The notes: generated from the letters alone by a model not told the origin. DNA of 64,000 bases from Deinandra increscens subsp. villosa (GCA_039602395.1 JBCNJP010000017.1:10244871-10308870), one strand, 5' to 3'; positions 34,047 to 45,812 are shown, numbered from the stretch's first letter. A program made the numbers and translations.

Positions 34047-36369
34047 ATGAGTATTGAAAGATTTCTCACAAGAAAACCATCAAATCCTTCGTCATCTTCA
34101 GGTGATAAATACCAAAGAATAGACTTGAATGATCTTCCGTATGATCCGGGCCTAAGGAAACCAATTTTATCTTATAACCCTAGTCACAGAGATGAAATTA
34201 GACGATCCTATTTGCCAAAAGGCCCATATCAACCAATTTTGCAAAAATTTCCACAAACAAATTATAGTGGTAAATTTAGGCGTTTTAGTAAGGAATGGTA
34301 CAAGGAAGAACATGGAAATTGGTTAGAATACAGTGTTGCAGAAGATAAAGTGTATTGCTTATATTGCTACTTGTTTTTAGAAAAAGATCATAATGATGCA
34401 TTTGTGGGTGAAGGGGTGCGGTGTCGGCAAAAGAAAAAAAGGTTTGATATTCATGTTGGTGATTGCAATAGTTTTCACAACGTAGCACGTAATAAAGGGG
34501 GATGACTTGCGTGAACTTGCTCAATCTATACATGTGGCTTTTGAGAAACAAACTGATAAACAAAAAAGTGATTATAGAATTCGATTAAGTACTACGGTTA
34601 AAGTTGTTAGAGCATTGTTGAATGGTGGGTTACCCTTTCGTGGTCATGATGAATCTGAAGATTCCCTTTACAGAGGACATTTCATAGAGTTTTTAAAAGT
34701 GATGGGTGATTTAAATGAGGATATTGGTAATGTTATATTAGGTAATGCTCCTGGGAATTGCTAATTGACTGCTCCATCAATCCAAAGGGAAATTTGTAAT
34801 TGTTTTGCAGAAGAAGTATTAAAGAAGATATTTGAAGAACTTGGTGACGATGTCTTTTCCATATTAGTTGATGAATCAAGGGATGTCTCTAATAAAGAAC
34901 AGATGTCTGTGGTATTAAGATATGTTGATAAACTAGGATTTGTGAATGAGAGATTTATTGGTCTTGTCAATGTTAAGGAAACAACCGCTTTATCTAAAAA
35001 AATCATGCAATCAATGGATTTTTTGCTCGTTTCAGTTTGAGTTTGAGCAGGGTTAGAGGCCAAGGGTATGATGGTGCAAGCAACATGTCTTGTGAGTTTA
35101 ACGATTTGAAAGCTTTGATTTTGAAAGAGAATTCTTCAGCGTATTTTGTTCATTGTTTTGCTCACCAACTTCAACTTGTTGTTGTGGGATTAGCAACCAA
35201 ACATCATGAAATTTTTAAGTTTTTTAAAAGAAGTAAAGGATTTAGTATATGTAGTTTGTGCATCTTGCAAAAGAATAAATTTGGTAAAAGAAAGTCAAAG
35301 AGAGAGCTTGGGATTGAATCCAGAAATTGAAACTGGAAGTGGAAAGAATCAAGAACTATCACTTGCAAGACCTGGGGATACACGTTAGAGTTCCCATGAT
35401 AAAACACTTCTTCGTTTGATTTCTTTATATCCTACTGTTATTGAAGTGCTTCAATATATAGAAAGTTCGGCAAGCAATGATGCTCACCAAAGTCAAGCAA
35501 TTGGACTTCAATTTTACATGAAAACTTTTAGTTTTGTGTTTTAGCTACATTTGATGAAGCGCATCTTGGGATTTACTAACACACTTTGTGAATCTCTTCA
35601 AAGAAAAGATCAAGATATATTGAATGCATGTGGGCTTGTTAAGTCAACTAAAAAAGACTTACAAGATTATCGACTTAATGGTTTTGACTCACTTTTAACA
35701 GATGTCACATCATTTTGTGAGAAATATGATATTGAAGTGGTTAAAATGGAATATGAGTATGTTGACACGAGAAGTCGAAGAAGGAAGACAAACATCACCA
35801 ATCGTCAGCATTATGTGGTTAACAATTTCAACACGGTTCTTGATATGCAAATTCAAGAGCTTGGAAGCCGTTTTAGCGAGGTGACCACTAAATTGCTTAC
35901 GTGTATGATTTCTTTGAGCCCATGTCAAAATTTTAAGGCCTTTAATAAGCTAAACTTGCTAAACTTGGCCGAGATGTATCCGTATGATTTTAATCTTAAT
36001 GAAAAAGACAAGCTTTATTATGAACTTGGCCACTACATTGCTAATGTGAAAGAAGATACATAATTTGCCAACTTGAATGGGGTAAGTGATCTTGCTCAAA
36101 AGATGGTGGAAACAAGAAAAAACATTGATTATCCGTTGGTACACCGTCTAATAAAGTTATCACTAGTTTTACTGGTCGCAGCGACAAGTGTTGAAAGAAG
36201 TTTTTCGTCAATGAAGCATGTGAAGACGGAATTGCGTAACAAGATGGGTGACGGATACATGAACGATTGTTATCTTTGCTACATTGAAAGGGAGTTCTTT
36301 TTACAAGTTTCGATCGAAGATGTAATGCAACGATTTCAAACAATGAAAACTCGTAGGCAACAACTATAG
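34047..36369 (+). pseudogene. hAT transposase (zinc-finger MYM/TTF type), multiply broken
   Basis: The N-terminus begins MSIERFLTRKPSN. It contains a TTF-type zinc finger segment (FSKEWYKEEHGNWLEY, VYCLYCYLF). The middle has a DUF4371-like catalytic region with VFSILVDESRDVSNKEQ and GYDGASNM followed by HCFAHQLQL. The C-terminus has the hAT dimerisation block (LSLVLLVAATSVERSFSSMK, 36148-36210). The frame changes near 34503, 35037 and 35330-35550, and stops occur at 34762, 35038-35040 and 36061. It therefore cannot encode an active protein, although the element ends are well kept. Confidence 0.85.
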
Positions 36370-36930
36370 GTACGTGTTTTCCTAATTTTCAATGACAATG
36401 TTTTTTCTTTAATTATTTTAGCGTATATTCTTTTTGTTATTGTTATGAACCTTAACCAACCCGACCCGACCCGACCCGAGCGAATTGAAAATTTTGATAT
36501 TTAGTTGTTAGAATCTCGACCACCAAAATAATAGTGAACCCGGTAAAAATAATTTCTGGATCCGCCCTTGGATCTTGCTGGTCAACAAGTGTCAAATAAA
36601 GTTCAGGGGTAAATGTGACAAGTCAGAAAGTATAAGGACTGAATGTGGTAAATCGGGTTAATCTTTGTTAACCGTGTGTTTAATCTGTTTGAAAAGTTTG
36701 TTAGGTTTAACTGTGATAAATAGGAGTGTGAGCTGTAGTTTAGATCTTGATCTTGTATTCGTTATCTGTCAATCAGTTTTATGTAATCTCTCTTCTTGTT
36801 CATCAATAAACATTTGCCTCTTTCGATTTCACTTCTTTGTATGTGTTGATTTCATTTTTGGTATCAGAGCTTGGTTACGAGCTTGATACGAAGAAGAAAT
36901 TCAATCGATTAATCGTTTCTGATTAGTCTC

Positions 36931-38256
36931 ATGAAGGAGATGGTTTCCGCGAAGTTTGAATTGGAAAAATTCGATGGCAAAAATGATTTTAGTCTCCGGC
37001 GAATGAAAATGAAAGCACTGTTGGTACATCAAGGTCTTGTGGATGCATTACTTGGTGAAACAGGGAAGCCAGATGGAGTATAAGAGAAGGATTGGGAGAG
37101 CACGCTTGACAAGGCTCACAGCGCCATTGTTTTGAGTCTTGGAGATCGCGTATTGAGAAAAGTTTCTAAGGAGAAGTTAGCATTTGCGTTGTGGCTCAAA
37201 CTAGAGAACTTGTACATGACGAAATCGTTGGCCAATCGACTCTATCTCAAGAAGCGGCTATATACATTCCAAATGGATGTAAGCAAGTCACTGGAGGATC
37301 ATACTGATGAGTTTAATAAACTCATATTGGATTTGGAGAATATTGAGGTAAAATTAGATGAGGAGAATCAGGCAATTTTGTTTCTAACTTCCCTTCCCTA
37401 TTCATATGAACATTTCGTAGATACACTGATGTATGGGCGGGAAACACTTACAATGGATGAGGTTCTTTCTGCTCTTAATTCTAAGGAGTTGAAGAGAAGG
37501 TCTGACTAGAAGAATGATGGTGGTGAGGGCCTGTTTGTAAGGGGAAGACAATAACTAAGAACTTCAAAGAATAAGTCTAAATTCAGATCCAAATCAAGAA
37601 ACAAACTTAAATGTTTTGCTTGTGGCTCTGAGAAACATCTCAAGAAAGAATGCCCTGTCAAGAAAAAGAAGAATGATGGGTCATACAATAAGCCTCAAGT
37701 AAATGTTTCTCCTGATGATTCCTTTGATGGATATGAGAGTTTAGAAGTATTGGTTGTGGGAAAAGAGAAGAATAAAGAGATGTGGATCATGGATTCAGGC
37801 TGCTCTTACCATATGACTCCCAATCTCTCCTATTTCAGTGACATCAAGATGCAAGATATGGGGACAGTACAACTAGGAGACAGCAGGCCTTGCAGAGTTA
37901 TAGGTGAAGGTACTGTTACTTTACATTTAAATAATGGCACTGAATTGTAGTTGACTAAAGTTAGGTACATCCCTGAGTTGACTAGAAACCTAATATCACT
38001 TGGCACTTTTGAAAGGAGTGGTCATTATGTTAGTTTAAAAGATGGCAGGGCGAAGATAATAAAAGGGTCATTGGTAGTGATGTCCTGTACAAGGTGTGAG
38101 AATAACATATATGTGCTAGATGGTGGGGTCAATGGAGAGTGTAATGTAGCTCAGGGTAGTCAAATGGCTGATCAAGAAGCAGTGTTATGGCACATCAAGG
38201 CAATCAAGCCCATTGGACCTCTGTTGTCTGATGATGCTGATACGCTACTGATATGA
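36931..38256 (+). pseudogene. Copia gag-protease, truncated
   Basis: Gag opens at 36931 (KFELEKFDGKNDFSLRRMKM), with a TAA at 37081-37083 and a TAG at 37507-37509. It continues to a CCHC knuckle (CFACGSEKHLKKEC, about 37615-37657). Protease follows with MWIMDSGCSYHMTP (about 37782) and then a YIPELTRNLISLGTF segment after a stop at 37948-37950. The GAG-pre-integrase motif breaks off at VLWH (about 38190), and the frame runs into unrelated codons that end at 38256. The gag and protease resemble Tnt1-type elements. Confidence 0.85.
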
Positions 38257-38308
38257 CTGGTTATTAGCTCTTCATCAATTTTTATTGACATTAGATCAAG
38301 GTGGAGAT

Positions 38309-38605
38309 TGTTAGCATGTGATCTTGCTGGTCAACAAGTGTCAAATAAAGTTCAGGGGGGCAAATGTGACAAGTCAGAAAGTATAAGGACTGAATGTGGT
38401 AAATCGGGATAATCTTTGTTAACCGCGTGTTTAATCTGTTCGAAAAGTTTGTTAGGTTTAACAGTGACAAATAGGAGTGTGAGTTGTAGTTTAGATCTTG
38501 ATCTTGTATTCGTTATCTCTCAATCAGTTTTCTGTAATCTCTCTTCTTGTTCATCAATAAACATTTACCTCTTTCGATTTCACTTCTTTGTATGTGTTGA
38601 ATTCA
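38309..38605 (+). repeat. 3' LTR of the 33.3-38.6 kb copia element
   Basis: It aligns with 36571-36854 over its length and preserves the unoccupied hAT target. The last bases of the LTR are uncertain (see the parent element). Confidence 0.85.
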
Positions 38606-38634
38606 TTTTCAATAGGTATGATGCATATACATAC

Positions 38635-38918
38635 CCTTTATGCGGTCTATGTGGATTTATAGCATAATATCGGTTTGACAACAATGATTGGTTAAGCACC
38701 GGAATCAAGACCACATACTTCATTGCTTGAAACATGTTGAAGTTGATCGGTCAATATCTTGTTCTGCGGAAACGGTAACCCTGCAGGATATCGATTCTTG
38801 CATTTTTCATAGCCCAAAACATGAGTATGTTTCAGACTCTTCATCTTGGATTACCACGTAGCCGGAATTTGGACCCTCACGAGGTTTTATATTGAGAAAG
38901 AGATCGGGTCACATACAT
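38635..38918 (-). pseudogene. DUF1262 copy C, exon 1 (relic)
   Basis: The minus strand begins ATGTATGTGACCCGATCTC at 38918, as in the other copies, and ends at the same GTATGT donor. It lacks about 25 bp after the start, carries small insertions around 38800 and cannot be read through. The order of conserved blocks (LPFPQNK region, PVLNQ region) is still recognisable at the nucleotide level. Confidence 0.75.
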
Positions 38919-39088
38919 TATTGAAACTACTGATAAACTTGCACGAGAAAAATTATGTTTTCTATGTATTAATGTAAGAGGTACGACAAGTATATTTGAA
39001 GATGAGATATATATGTCACCCTACTTGCTATTAATTGGCTGTCGATTAGCTATCAATCTATCATGTATTTGAGATCAAATAAATTATA

Positions 39089-39390
39089 GGGATGTTTGGT
39101 TTGTGGAATTTTTAATGGAATTGGAATTGCAAAGTTTTTCTTTTAAAGTTGTGCTTAGTTGGGTTATGGACAAATTTAAACTGAAATGAATTCATTTAAT
39201 CAATGGAATTTGAGGCCATGTAACTTTCCGTCATTAAATTGAGGGATTTTAAAAAATGTTGAATAGTACTAAATTCTATTGATTATAGGATATCATTGCA
39301 TTTCAAATTCATCGTTACTCAACTATGCACAACTTTAAAAGAAAAACTTTACAATTCCAATTCCATTACATTACACGAACCAAACGCCCC
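39089..39390. mobile_element. MITE with ~70-bp TIRs (Tourist-like)
   Basis: The left end GGGATGTTTGGTTTGTGGAA and the right end read inward, GGGGCGTTTGGTTCGTGTAA, start inverted repeats that extend for about 70 bp (both contain GGAATTGGAATTG and AAAGTTTTTCTTTTAAAG). The flanking bases are TA on each side, with TTA/TAA nearby. It is 302 bp with no ORF. Confidence 0.8.
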
Positions 39391-40861
39391 TAAGGGTCTC
39401 ACAAGAAGCTAGCGAATTTGTGGAAAAATAATGTTGGTGATTATTTTCATAGGCTCCGGAAGTAGGAGGTCCAATCCGTCTTCATACAAAACAGGGTTAT
39501 AAGTTTCTTGTTTGCAAAGCTGGGTTTACATGACATGGTTAAGATTGTGGTTAGGTATGAGAGTTATTCTAATCAGTTTCCAGTTATGATATTAGAGGTG
39601 TTGGGAAGGTTTTGAAGTTGAGCTCAAGTTGGTGACAAGAAGATCAAGGGTTGAGGCCCATAATTCTTCTCTTGTTCATGAAGTCTTAAACCCTAATTAT
39701 TATCTATATATATCCATGATTTAATTTTATTCCTTGAGCATCTTTAATAAAAATGAAGCTCTAGTTAAGCACGTGGATATAGGTCCCCATTAGGACTGAA
39801 CCACGTTTCGTCTTATTTTTCTGCTTATATTATGAAGCTTGTATTTTTTGGAATTGGACACAAAGAAAGAAAGAAACCCAAGATTCATGCTCCCAACATG
39901 TGAACTATATGTCTATATTGAGTTTGTTACAGTCGATTTTTCGATTAGGAAGAAACCGATAAAAATCAAGTCATATTCATTCTTTATTTCTGTTTCTAAA
40001 TAAGGTTGTTTGTTTCGATTGGGTTTCCTTGGTTTGGTTCATTGCAGGTTTTTTGTTACTTTTGATTTGGTATTGATTTGGTATGGATTGTCAAGAGATC
40101 AGAAGTCTTTGGTCAATTCCAACATTTCTATTTTTCCTTTTGATTTTCCGTTTCATTCCCATTAATTAGAAGGTACTAATGGGCCTTATGGCTCTTTTTA
40201 TTAAAATTACAAAAAAAAAAAAAAAAAACCTACTTTAGAAGGTCTGCTTTTCTCACTTTATCAATCTTTGGATTTTAAAATCTCGTTTTATACCATTACA
40301 ACACTTGAAAAAGACACAATGTAAATAAGAGTTAACAACCTCTTGTCACAATAGTTTTAAACAAATACATAGTAGTTTCAAACATGTTTACAAATCACAC
40401 TTTGTTTAAAATTTAAAAAAGACTAGCAATTTGACCGCGCGTTGGTTTTGGTTTTCGTTTTGCAGGGGTTTTCGTGTGAGTCTGTGATTTTTTCATGTCG
40501 TCTATATTAACTCGTAAGTTGATATTGTTGGTGTCCATATTACATTTGAAAGTTTTTTTTTTTTGCTTTACAACAAAACACAAAAATCAAAGACCTTAAG
40601 GTGGACTTTTATTCAATTGGTGTAAATGTTTAAGCAAATGTGAACAAAAAATTTAAATGAACAAACAAATATACATCTCTCAAGTATTGTAAAATAACCA
40701 ATTTGCTATTACAATCTGTCCATTGGTAAAGGTTAAAGGCATGATATGTTAGAACATGTCAGCTAATTTACCTTTTTAGTCGGGTGATAGGAAATTTTTT
40801 GTTGAAGATGAACCGCATGATGTCTTTCTTGATCTCAAGATATGGTTTGTTTATTGTGATA
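39391..40861. other. Unassigned intergenic stretch
   Basis: No gene is supported. It contains an A18 run near 40210 and short T-rich tracts. ACTAGCAATTTGACCGCGCG near 40434 resembles a reversed Helitron 3' end, but without a partner. Confidence 0.4.
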
Positions 40862-41171
40862 TCAGATATCATCGATCTCTTTAAGAAACCCAAGAGTCGT
40901 GTCTGCTATATCTGCAGCTTTGCTTGCAGCCTCTGCCAAAACTTGGTCCAAATAACCTATATCCGTGATAATTTCCTCGTACCGAGCCTGCAAGAACGTA
41001 AGATTTTATGACTGTCAATTGTAATCTTTTCTAATTGTAAAGGTTTAATCTTTGAAGTATAGTAAATATAAACCTGGATTGGATGGAAATGGTCAATCAA
41101 AGCATCAGTAAGAACAATTTTGAAAGCTCCCCAATTCATATCCTGGGCTCCTGGCAGTCTTGTGGAACTTC
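40862..41171 (-). pseudogene. Tryptophanyl-tRNA synthetase C-terminal exons (organellar type), fragment
   Basis: Exon 41074-41171 has a TTGCAG acceptor and a GTTTAT donor. It encodes QDMNWGAFKIVLTDALIDHF followed by HPIQ, closely matching the region near the C-terminus of plant chloroplast/mitochondrial tryptophan-tRNA ligases. Exon 40862-40987 (TTGCAG acceptor) continues ARYEEIITDIGYLDQVLAEA and KAADIADTTLGFLKEIDDI-stop. The family tail normally continues NNVYQAMGFL after the TL; here about seven residues are missing and the end differs. The nucleotide-binding HIGH and KMSKS regions are not found upstream. It is most likely a truncated duplicate, with a small chance of being the end of a gene whose other exons I do not recognise. 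Confidence 0.65.
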
Positions 41172-42654
41172 CTGCAATAAAAACTTGTTAAACAACATAT
41201 ATGATGTTCGTCCCCAACTTCTTCTTCAAAATGGATAGTTATCCATTCTTTTTTTCCCTTCTTCTAAAGACCCAAGTATTAAACACAAAAAGAACATTTT
41301 TTTCTTTGGATTTTTTGAAGATACCTTCTTATCCGCTTCTCTTATCCGCTTCAAAAAAATCCAAAGGAAAAGACAGTCCTCTTTTCCTTTGGATTTTTTT
41401 GAAGATACCTTCTTCTCCATCTGCAAGTATGTGAGAGGTAGTTTTTTGTTAGTGAATTGCAATTACCTGTTAATCGTCTCTGAAAGCCCTTCAGTTTTCG
41501 GACCTAAAATTGTCGTCGCCGAAGTAGGTTCGAGTTGGACGTTTCATGTTGTCAATTACATGTAATATAGAAGAATTTTACATAGATAATGAACATTTTG
41601 TAACATAATTCCTTATAGGAGTAAGGAATTATGAGAGTCTAATTCTTCAAATGAGTTTTATATGTGTATAGGTGAACCTCAAACTATCTGATTTATTAGA
41701 TTTAGTATGACTAATTCTTTCTAGCATATATGGTTACAAACTTACTATAACAGACCTGTATTGTTTCAAATATAATTTGTTAGTAGTTTAGTAAATGCTT
41801 GAACCCAAAAATGTTATAATAACAAAATATATTCACTAATAGTTATGTTATACTTAATTTGGTGCTAATCTTGTGCAGAAATACTACAGAATAGTTATGT
41901 TGTTGCTGCTATAGTTGTAACTCGGGATGTGTAACAGAGAACCATCTGACACCTATTCTGCCCCACAATAATAAGTAATACCATATGTTGAATTTATTGT
42001 TTGAAACGGTGGGTTGTGTAGAGGTGATGTATTTTAACACCTAAAAGTATGTTGATTACTAAAGCATGTTGTAAATGCATCTTATCCTCTAAGTTATTTT
42101 ACTAAAGTATAGCTCTGCAATTATACTATATCACATATCGAAAATTTGCCATTTTTCAACCGGAACCTATTACCAAATTTCACCTTTTGCCACCTATATA
42201 AAAGTTCAATATCATGAAGTGTCTTTATTTAAGGAAATTCATCCATGAACTCCAACAGCAGGAGTAGATCCTAACCTCAATGTACTTCTATCTGTAATAG
42301 ATTACTGTAAGGGGGTACTATTTAAAGAGGTAAGTACCTTTCTGTGACCTATTATAGAGAAAAAAAAATTAGGTATATGAAAATTGTGTGTTTTATAACA
42401 CCTGAAAATATACTATTTAAATGGATAATCGAATGTTTACATATCAAAATAAAGCTCTTTTATATTGCATGACATTGAGAACAGGTAGTCAAATTGTTCT
42501 GAGGAGTAACTTAAAAAGTTAAAAAAGAAACAAAGATACTTTTTAAATCACTCCTCAAATTAAAGGTAATAAGGTAATAAAAATAAACTAATACACTTTC
42601 TTAAGTAATAAACTAACTTACATGAACAATTTAACTACCTCGAATTAGATGTAA
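41172..42654. other. AT-rich stretch with a perfect 24-bp hairpin
   Basis: The only structured element is a foldback at 41349-41404 (arms 41349-41372 and 41381-41404, loop of 8 bp). A further direct copy of the arm lies at about 41306-41332. No gene is seen in the rest. Confidence 0.6.
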
Positions 42655-43444
42655 TCTTTCATTCTAATAAAGCAATAAAATAATGTCCACATGTCACTAT
42701 ACTAGGGTGTCCACATCATCCTCTACCTCAACAATCCACTTGTCAACACCACACTTAATTTCAATTTTTTTTTCATTTAAGAATTCAGAATTTCCAAATT
42801 TAATATTTCAACTTTCTAAATCTAAAATTCAACATTATATTTAACTAAAATTAGTTATGAATTTGTGTTGATATTTATTACTTATATATTTACATAAATT
42901 ATTTATTAACTAACTTACCAAATTTATATAAATTGTTTGAATTTTTTAATATTAAGAGATGTAACATTCAAAATTTTAATTTGTAACAATATTTACTAAT
43001 ATTTATTGATTGAAATAATATATATTAGGGTGGTTGATTTATTCAATTAAAATATTAAAATGTCAAACATTCTTATATTTTATATTCTGAAAAGTAACTT
43101 TTATGAGTTCAATTATCATCTTCAACATTTTCTAATTATCATTTAACATTCTCTGAATTCAAGTAATCCTAAATAATAATAACTCTTTATTATTGTAATT
43201 CTCAACACCACTTTAAAGTCAACCATTAAGCAATTTATTTTCAACTGTGATATACGAAATACTCTAATTTACTATAAATGTATTTTTAACTTAACTACTA
43301 TAAAATAACTATTTGATATGATCTCACAATTATATCATGTATATCCATAATTTTTAAATCTCATATCATTTTTTATTTTATTATACTTATCTCATTATTA
43401 TAAATATTTATCCAACCCGTGTAATACACGGGTTACTAACCTAG
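42655..43444 (+). mobile_element. Short non-autonomous Helitron
   Basis: The 3' end has the expected structure: a hairpin CCCGTGTAATACACGGG (about 43415-43432), a short spacer and the terminal CTAG (43441-43444) followed by T. A matching 5' end TCTTTCATTC starts at 42655 directly after an A, as expected for insertion between A and T. The 790-bp interior is AT-rich and non-coding, with GTCCACATGTCAC near the left end as in many plant Helitrons. The 3' end is firm; the 5' end is less so. Confidence 0.7.
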
Positions 43445-44390
43445 TAAGCTAATAAAGTATCTTAAATTGTTCAGGAACAATTTCATTTCTTTAGTAGTTT
43501 ATTACCTTCAAATGCAAGTATGCAACTACTTTTCTTTAGTATTATTAGGTATATTACTCCTCAGTCACCAATAAAGGTAAACAAAGAATTTAAAAAGTTT
43601 ATTTTTAGGTGTCTTAAGTATCTTAAATTGTTCTGAGAAGTAATTTAAAAAGTTTTAGAAGCATATGTTTATTGGTTTAAACTTCTTAAGTCTCTGTTCA
43701 CATTAGAGGACTAATTTTGAGAAACTTTTTAAAAAAGTTGGCAATAAGATTCGTAATAAAAATGACAGAATTGAGATATTATGACATACCAAATCAAAAG
43801 AACGTGCAAATGCACCAAATACCTGCAAAAAACAAACAAATAACAATGAAGGACAGTACAATAGAAAGCTTAAACCATGAAAAGCAAAAGTATAAGTTAG
43901 ACCAATGTGAGTAGGTCAAGATGAAATCAAGTAAAAATTTATAATAACATGCAATTTCATTTGAAATAAGCGGAGCCCTGTACAGATTAATTACGAAATG
44001 AAAATTATAAGCATTCTAAACCATTAAATTTGTAAATACACATAGGAGTGAAGACATGCAATACAGAGTCATAAAATCTTCCAAGCCCTTGTAAAAGCAA
44101 TCATTGTAAAAATGTAACAACTATGAGAAATTGTAACATACAAAGACAATGGAAGAATTCCCCAAGATAAATACCTGGTGAAAAAAACGAAGACCAAATT
44201 AGGTTACAATTGATTACTCTGAAGCAAGGATCAAAAGACAGAATTGAAATTATAGATTGCGTTAAAAGAAAGAAATATTCATCAGAACACTAAATAGGCA
44301 ACAACAAAAAACCACTCGGATATGTAATCACCTGGATTTCAGCCAGAGTGGCTGTGACCGGAAAACCGTTCGGATCCCGGTTAAAGCGAC
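43445..44390. other. Unassigned spacer with an exon-like fragment
   Basis: Minus strand 43785-43835 reads as a short exon (VFGAFARSFDL) between a TTTTTTGCAG acceptor and a GTATGT donor, but I cannot assign it to a gene. Otherwise AT-rich. Confidence 0.3.
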
Positions 44391-44483
44391 CATCACCGGA
44401 AAAGACGGTTTTTTTTAGAGAGGATGCCGAATGTCCAAAGAGAATAACGTCTTAAACCTAACAAAGGTGAATCGCTTACCATA

Positions 44484-44596
44484 ATCCGCCGGTATAAATC
44501 ATCATAGCCATGTAGTTCAGATCTAAGCCCCAAACGCCTCAGATGAGCGTCGCCCATCAAGGCACAGCTTTGAAACCGGCGGACGAAAACCATCAC
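44484..44596 (-). other. Possible first exon of an unidentified gene
   Basis: The minus strand opens with ATG at 44596 and reads MVFVRRFQSCALMGDAHLRR and then HGYDDLYRRIM before a GTAAGC donor. The region 44390-44700 is GC-richer than its surroundings. With the fragments at 43785-43835 and 40862-41171 it could be part of one minus-strand gene, but the encoded pieces do not form a known protein. Confidence 0.3.
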
Positions 44597-44699
44597 CGGA
44601 GCAACAAAACTGTAACTTTCGATCTAACCCGCAAACGCGCGCATAGCGGCCACGAACTTAAATATGAAACGTAGCAGATCCAGACAGAGATTGACAGCG

Positions 44700-45303
44700 C
44701 CTAACCCCAAAAATCTTTCAAAAACAGAAAGAAACGTGATGATTTAGAGGAAACACACTCTGCAACTTCTAAGAAAGATGAGAGAGAGAGAGTCGAGAGA
44801 AGAGACGATGGAACTTTCAAGAAGAGATAGAGGGGCGTTGGAGTAATGACACGTAATAAAGACTCAAGTTAACATCAATTTATGAGAAGATAGTAAAGGA
44901 TACGTGTAACGAAGAGGAAGAAGTAAGGCAACACGTATAAGGCTATGTGTAGTGGTAAAAATGAGTGAGGTGGGGTTATGTGACGCAGCAAAGCAAACAC
45001 GTGTATAAACTATAAGCTCAGACCTAAAAGTAAAAAAAAAGGAAAAAAAATGCCATCCCAAAGTATAGAACCCGGGTGGCCAACAAATAACGTGAGAGCT
45101 TTAACCAACAAACCAAACTAACGAATGGTAAAGATAACCATCATAGTAATACATAATCACTTACACAACTGACAATTTAAAAAAAAATATATTGAAGTTT
45201 TTCTGCCACGTGTCAGCATAGAAAGTGCCAACGTGACAGAAACAGTTTTATTTTAGTGTACAGCTCATATTAGACTTTTGATAATAAATAAATTATACAA
45301 ATC
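44700..45303. other. Spacer upstream of the 44.6-kb exon and downstream of copy D
   Basis: There is a GA-rich tract at 44780-44840 and no supported feature. The 3' end of DUF1262 copy D begins at 45304. Confidence 0.4.
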
Positions 45304-45588
45304 CTATTCAAATATGGACTTAATTTGATGGGAATGACCAAAATCATATGTCAAAACCAAGCTTCCATCCATTCTTTTGAGCACAAACCTTTCAACTAAC
45401 ACATAGCAACCATATTTCTTCCATCCACCAATCCTTTCAAACCTCTCCATTCTCTCTATCATCTTCTCCCCACCACCAACCCATCCCACTTTTTCCTCTT
45501 CCCACCTCATTCTTTCCACAATTGCCAAATTCAACCCCACACTTTCTTTTTTCTCATTATCACCCCCAAGACATGTAAACCATATCAC

Positions 45589-45797
45589 TGTTAGAATATT
45601 TGAGCTATATTTGTAATTCTGTCATAGTGTAAGGGTAGATTGTGTAACTTTCTAAATAAGTTTGTTAGTTGACTGTTAGTTGCTGTTGAGATAGATTAGT
45701 ATATAGCTTAGCTTCTTCTTCATTGTTTTGTAATTTCCATTTTGAGTCTCAATAAAATTTCCCCTAATTTCTTCTACTATTGATCCTGTGATCTTCA
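45589..45797 (+). repeat. 5' LTR of the young copia element
   Basis: A 209-bp LTR with TGTTAGAATATT...GATCTTCA ends. It contains TATATAGC (about 45701) as a likely TATA box and AATAAAAT (about 45751) as a likely poly(A) signal. Confidence 0.95.
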
Positions 45798-45800
45798 ATT

Positions 45801-45812
45801 TGGTATCAGAGC
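45801..45812 (+). other. Primer binding site (tRNA-iMet)
   Basis: TGGTATCAGAGC starts three bases after the 5' LTR, a perfect match to the usual copia primer site. Confidence 0.95.

Larger units (their letters stand above)
33347..36570 (+). mobile_element. hAT element inserted in a copia LTR
   Basis: A perfect 8-bp duplication GATCTTGC (33339-33346 and 36571-36578) flanks the element. The intact 3' LTR at 38309 shows the same site unoccupied. The ends are CAGGGGCGGATC on the left and, read inward from the right, CAAGGGCGGATC, with further matches to ACCGGGTT. It carries a broken transposase (34047-36369). The 3.2-kb length, TSD and TIR are all typical of hAT. Confidence 0.95.
33328..38605 (+). 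mobile_element. Deleted copia element whose 5' LTR contains a hAT element
   Basis: The 5' LTR is split: 33328-33346 plus 36579-36854. The 3' LTR (38309-38605) is preceded by a polypurine tract AAGGTGGAGAT. Both copies start TGTTAGCATGTGATCTTGC and are about 296 bp long without the hAT insertion. The PBS TGGTATCAGAGC is at 36859-36870. The interior is only about 1.45 kb and ends inside the GAG-pre-integrase segment, so integrase, RT and RNase H are deleted. GGTAT at 33323-33327 and 38615-38619 is a candidate duplication, but nine bases (TTTTCAATA) lie between the apparent LTR end and the right copy, so the exact 3' end is uncertain. Confidence 0.85.

Noticed and set aside
40434..40460. Reversed Helitron-like 3' end (ACTAGCAATTTGACCGCGCG)
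   Set aside because: No stable hairpin of the usual form and no partner 5' end could be found.
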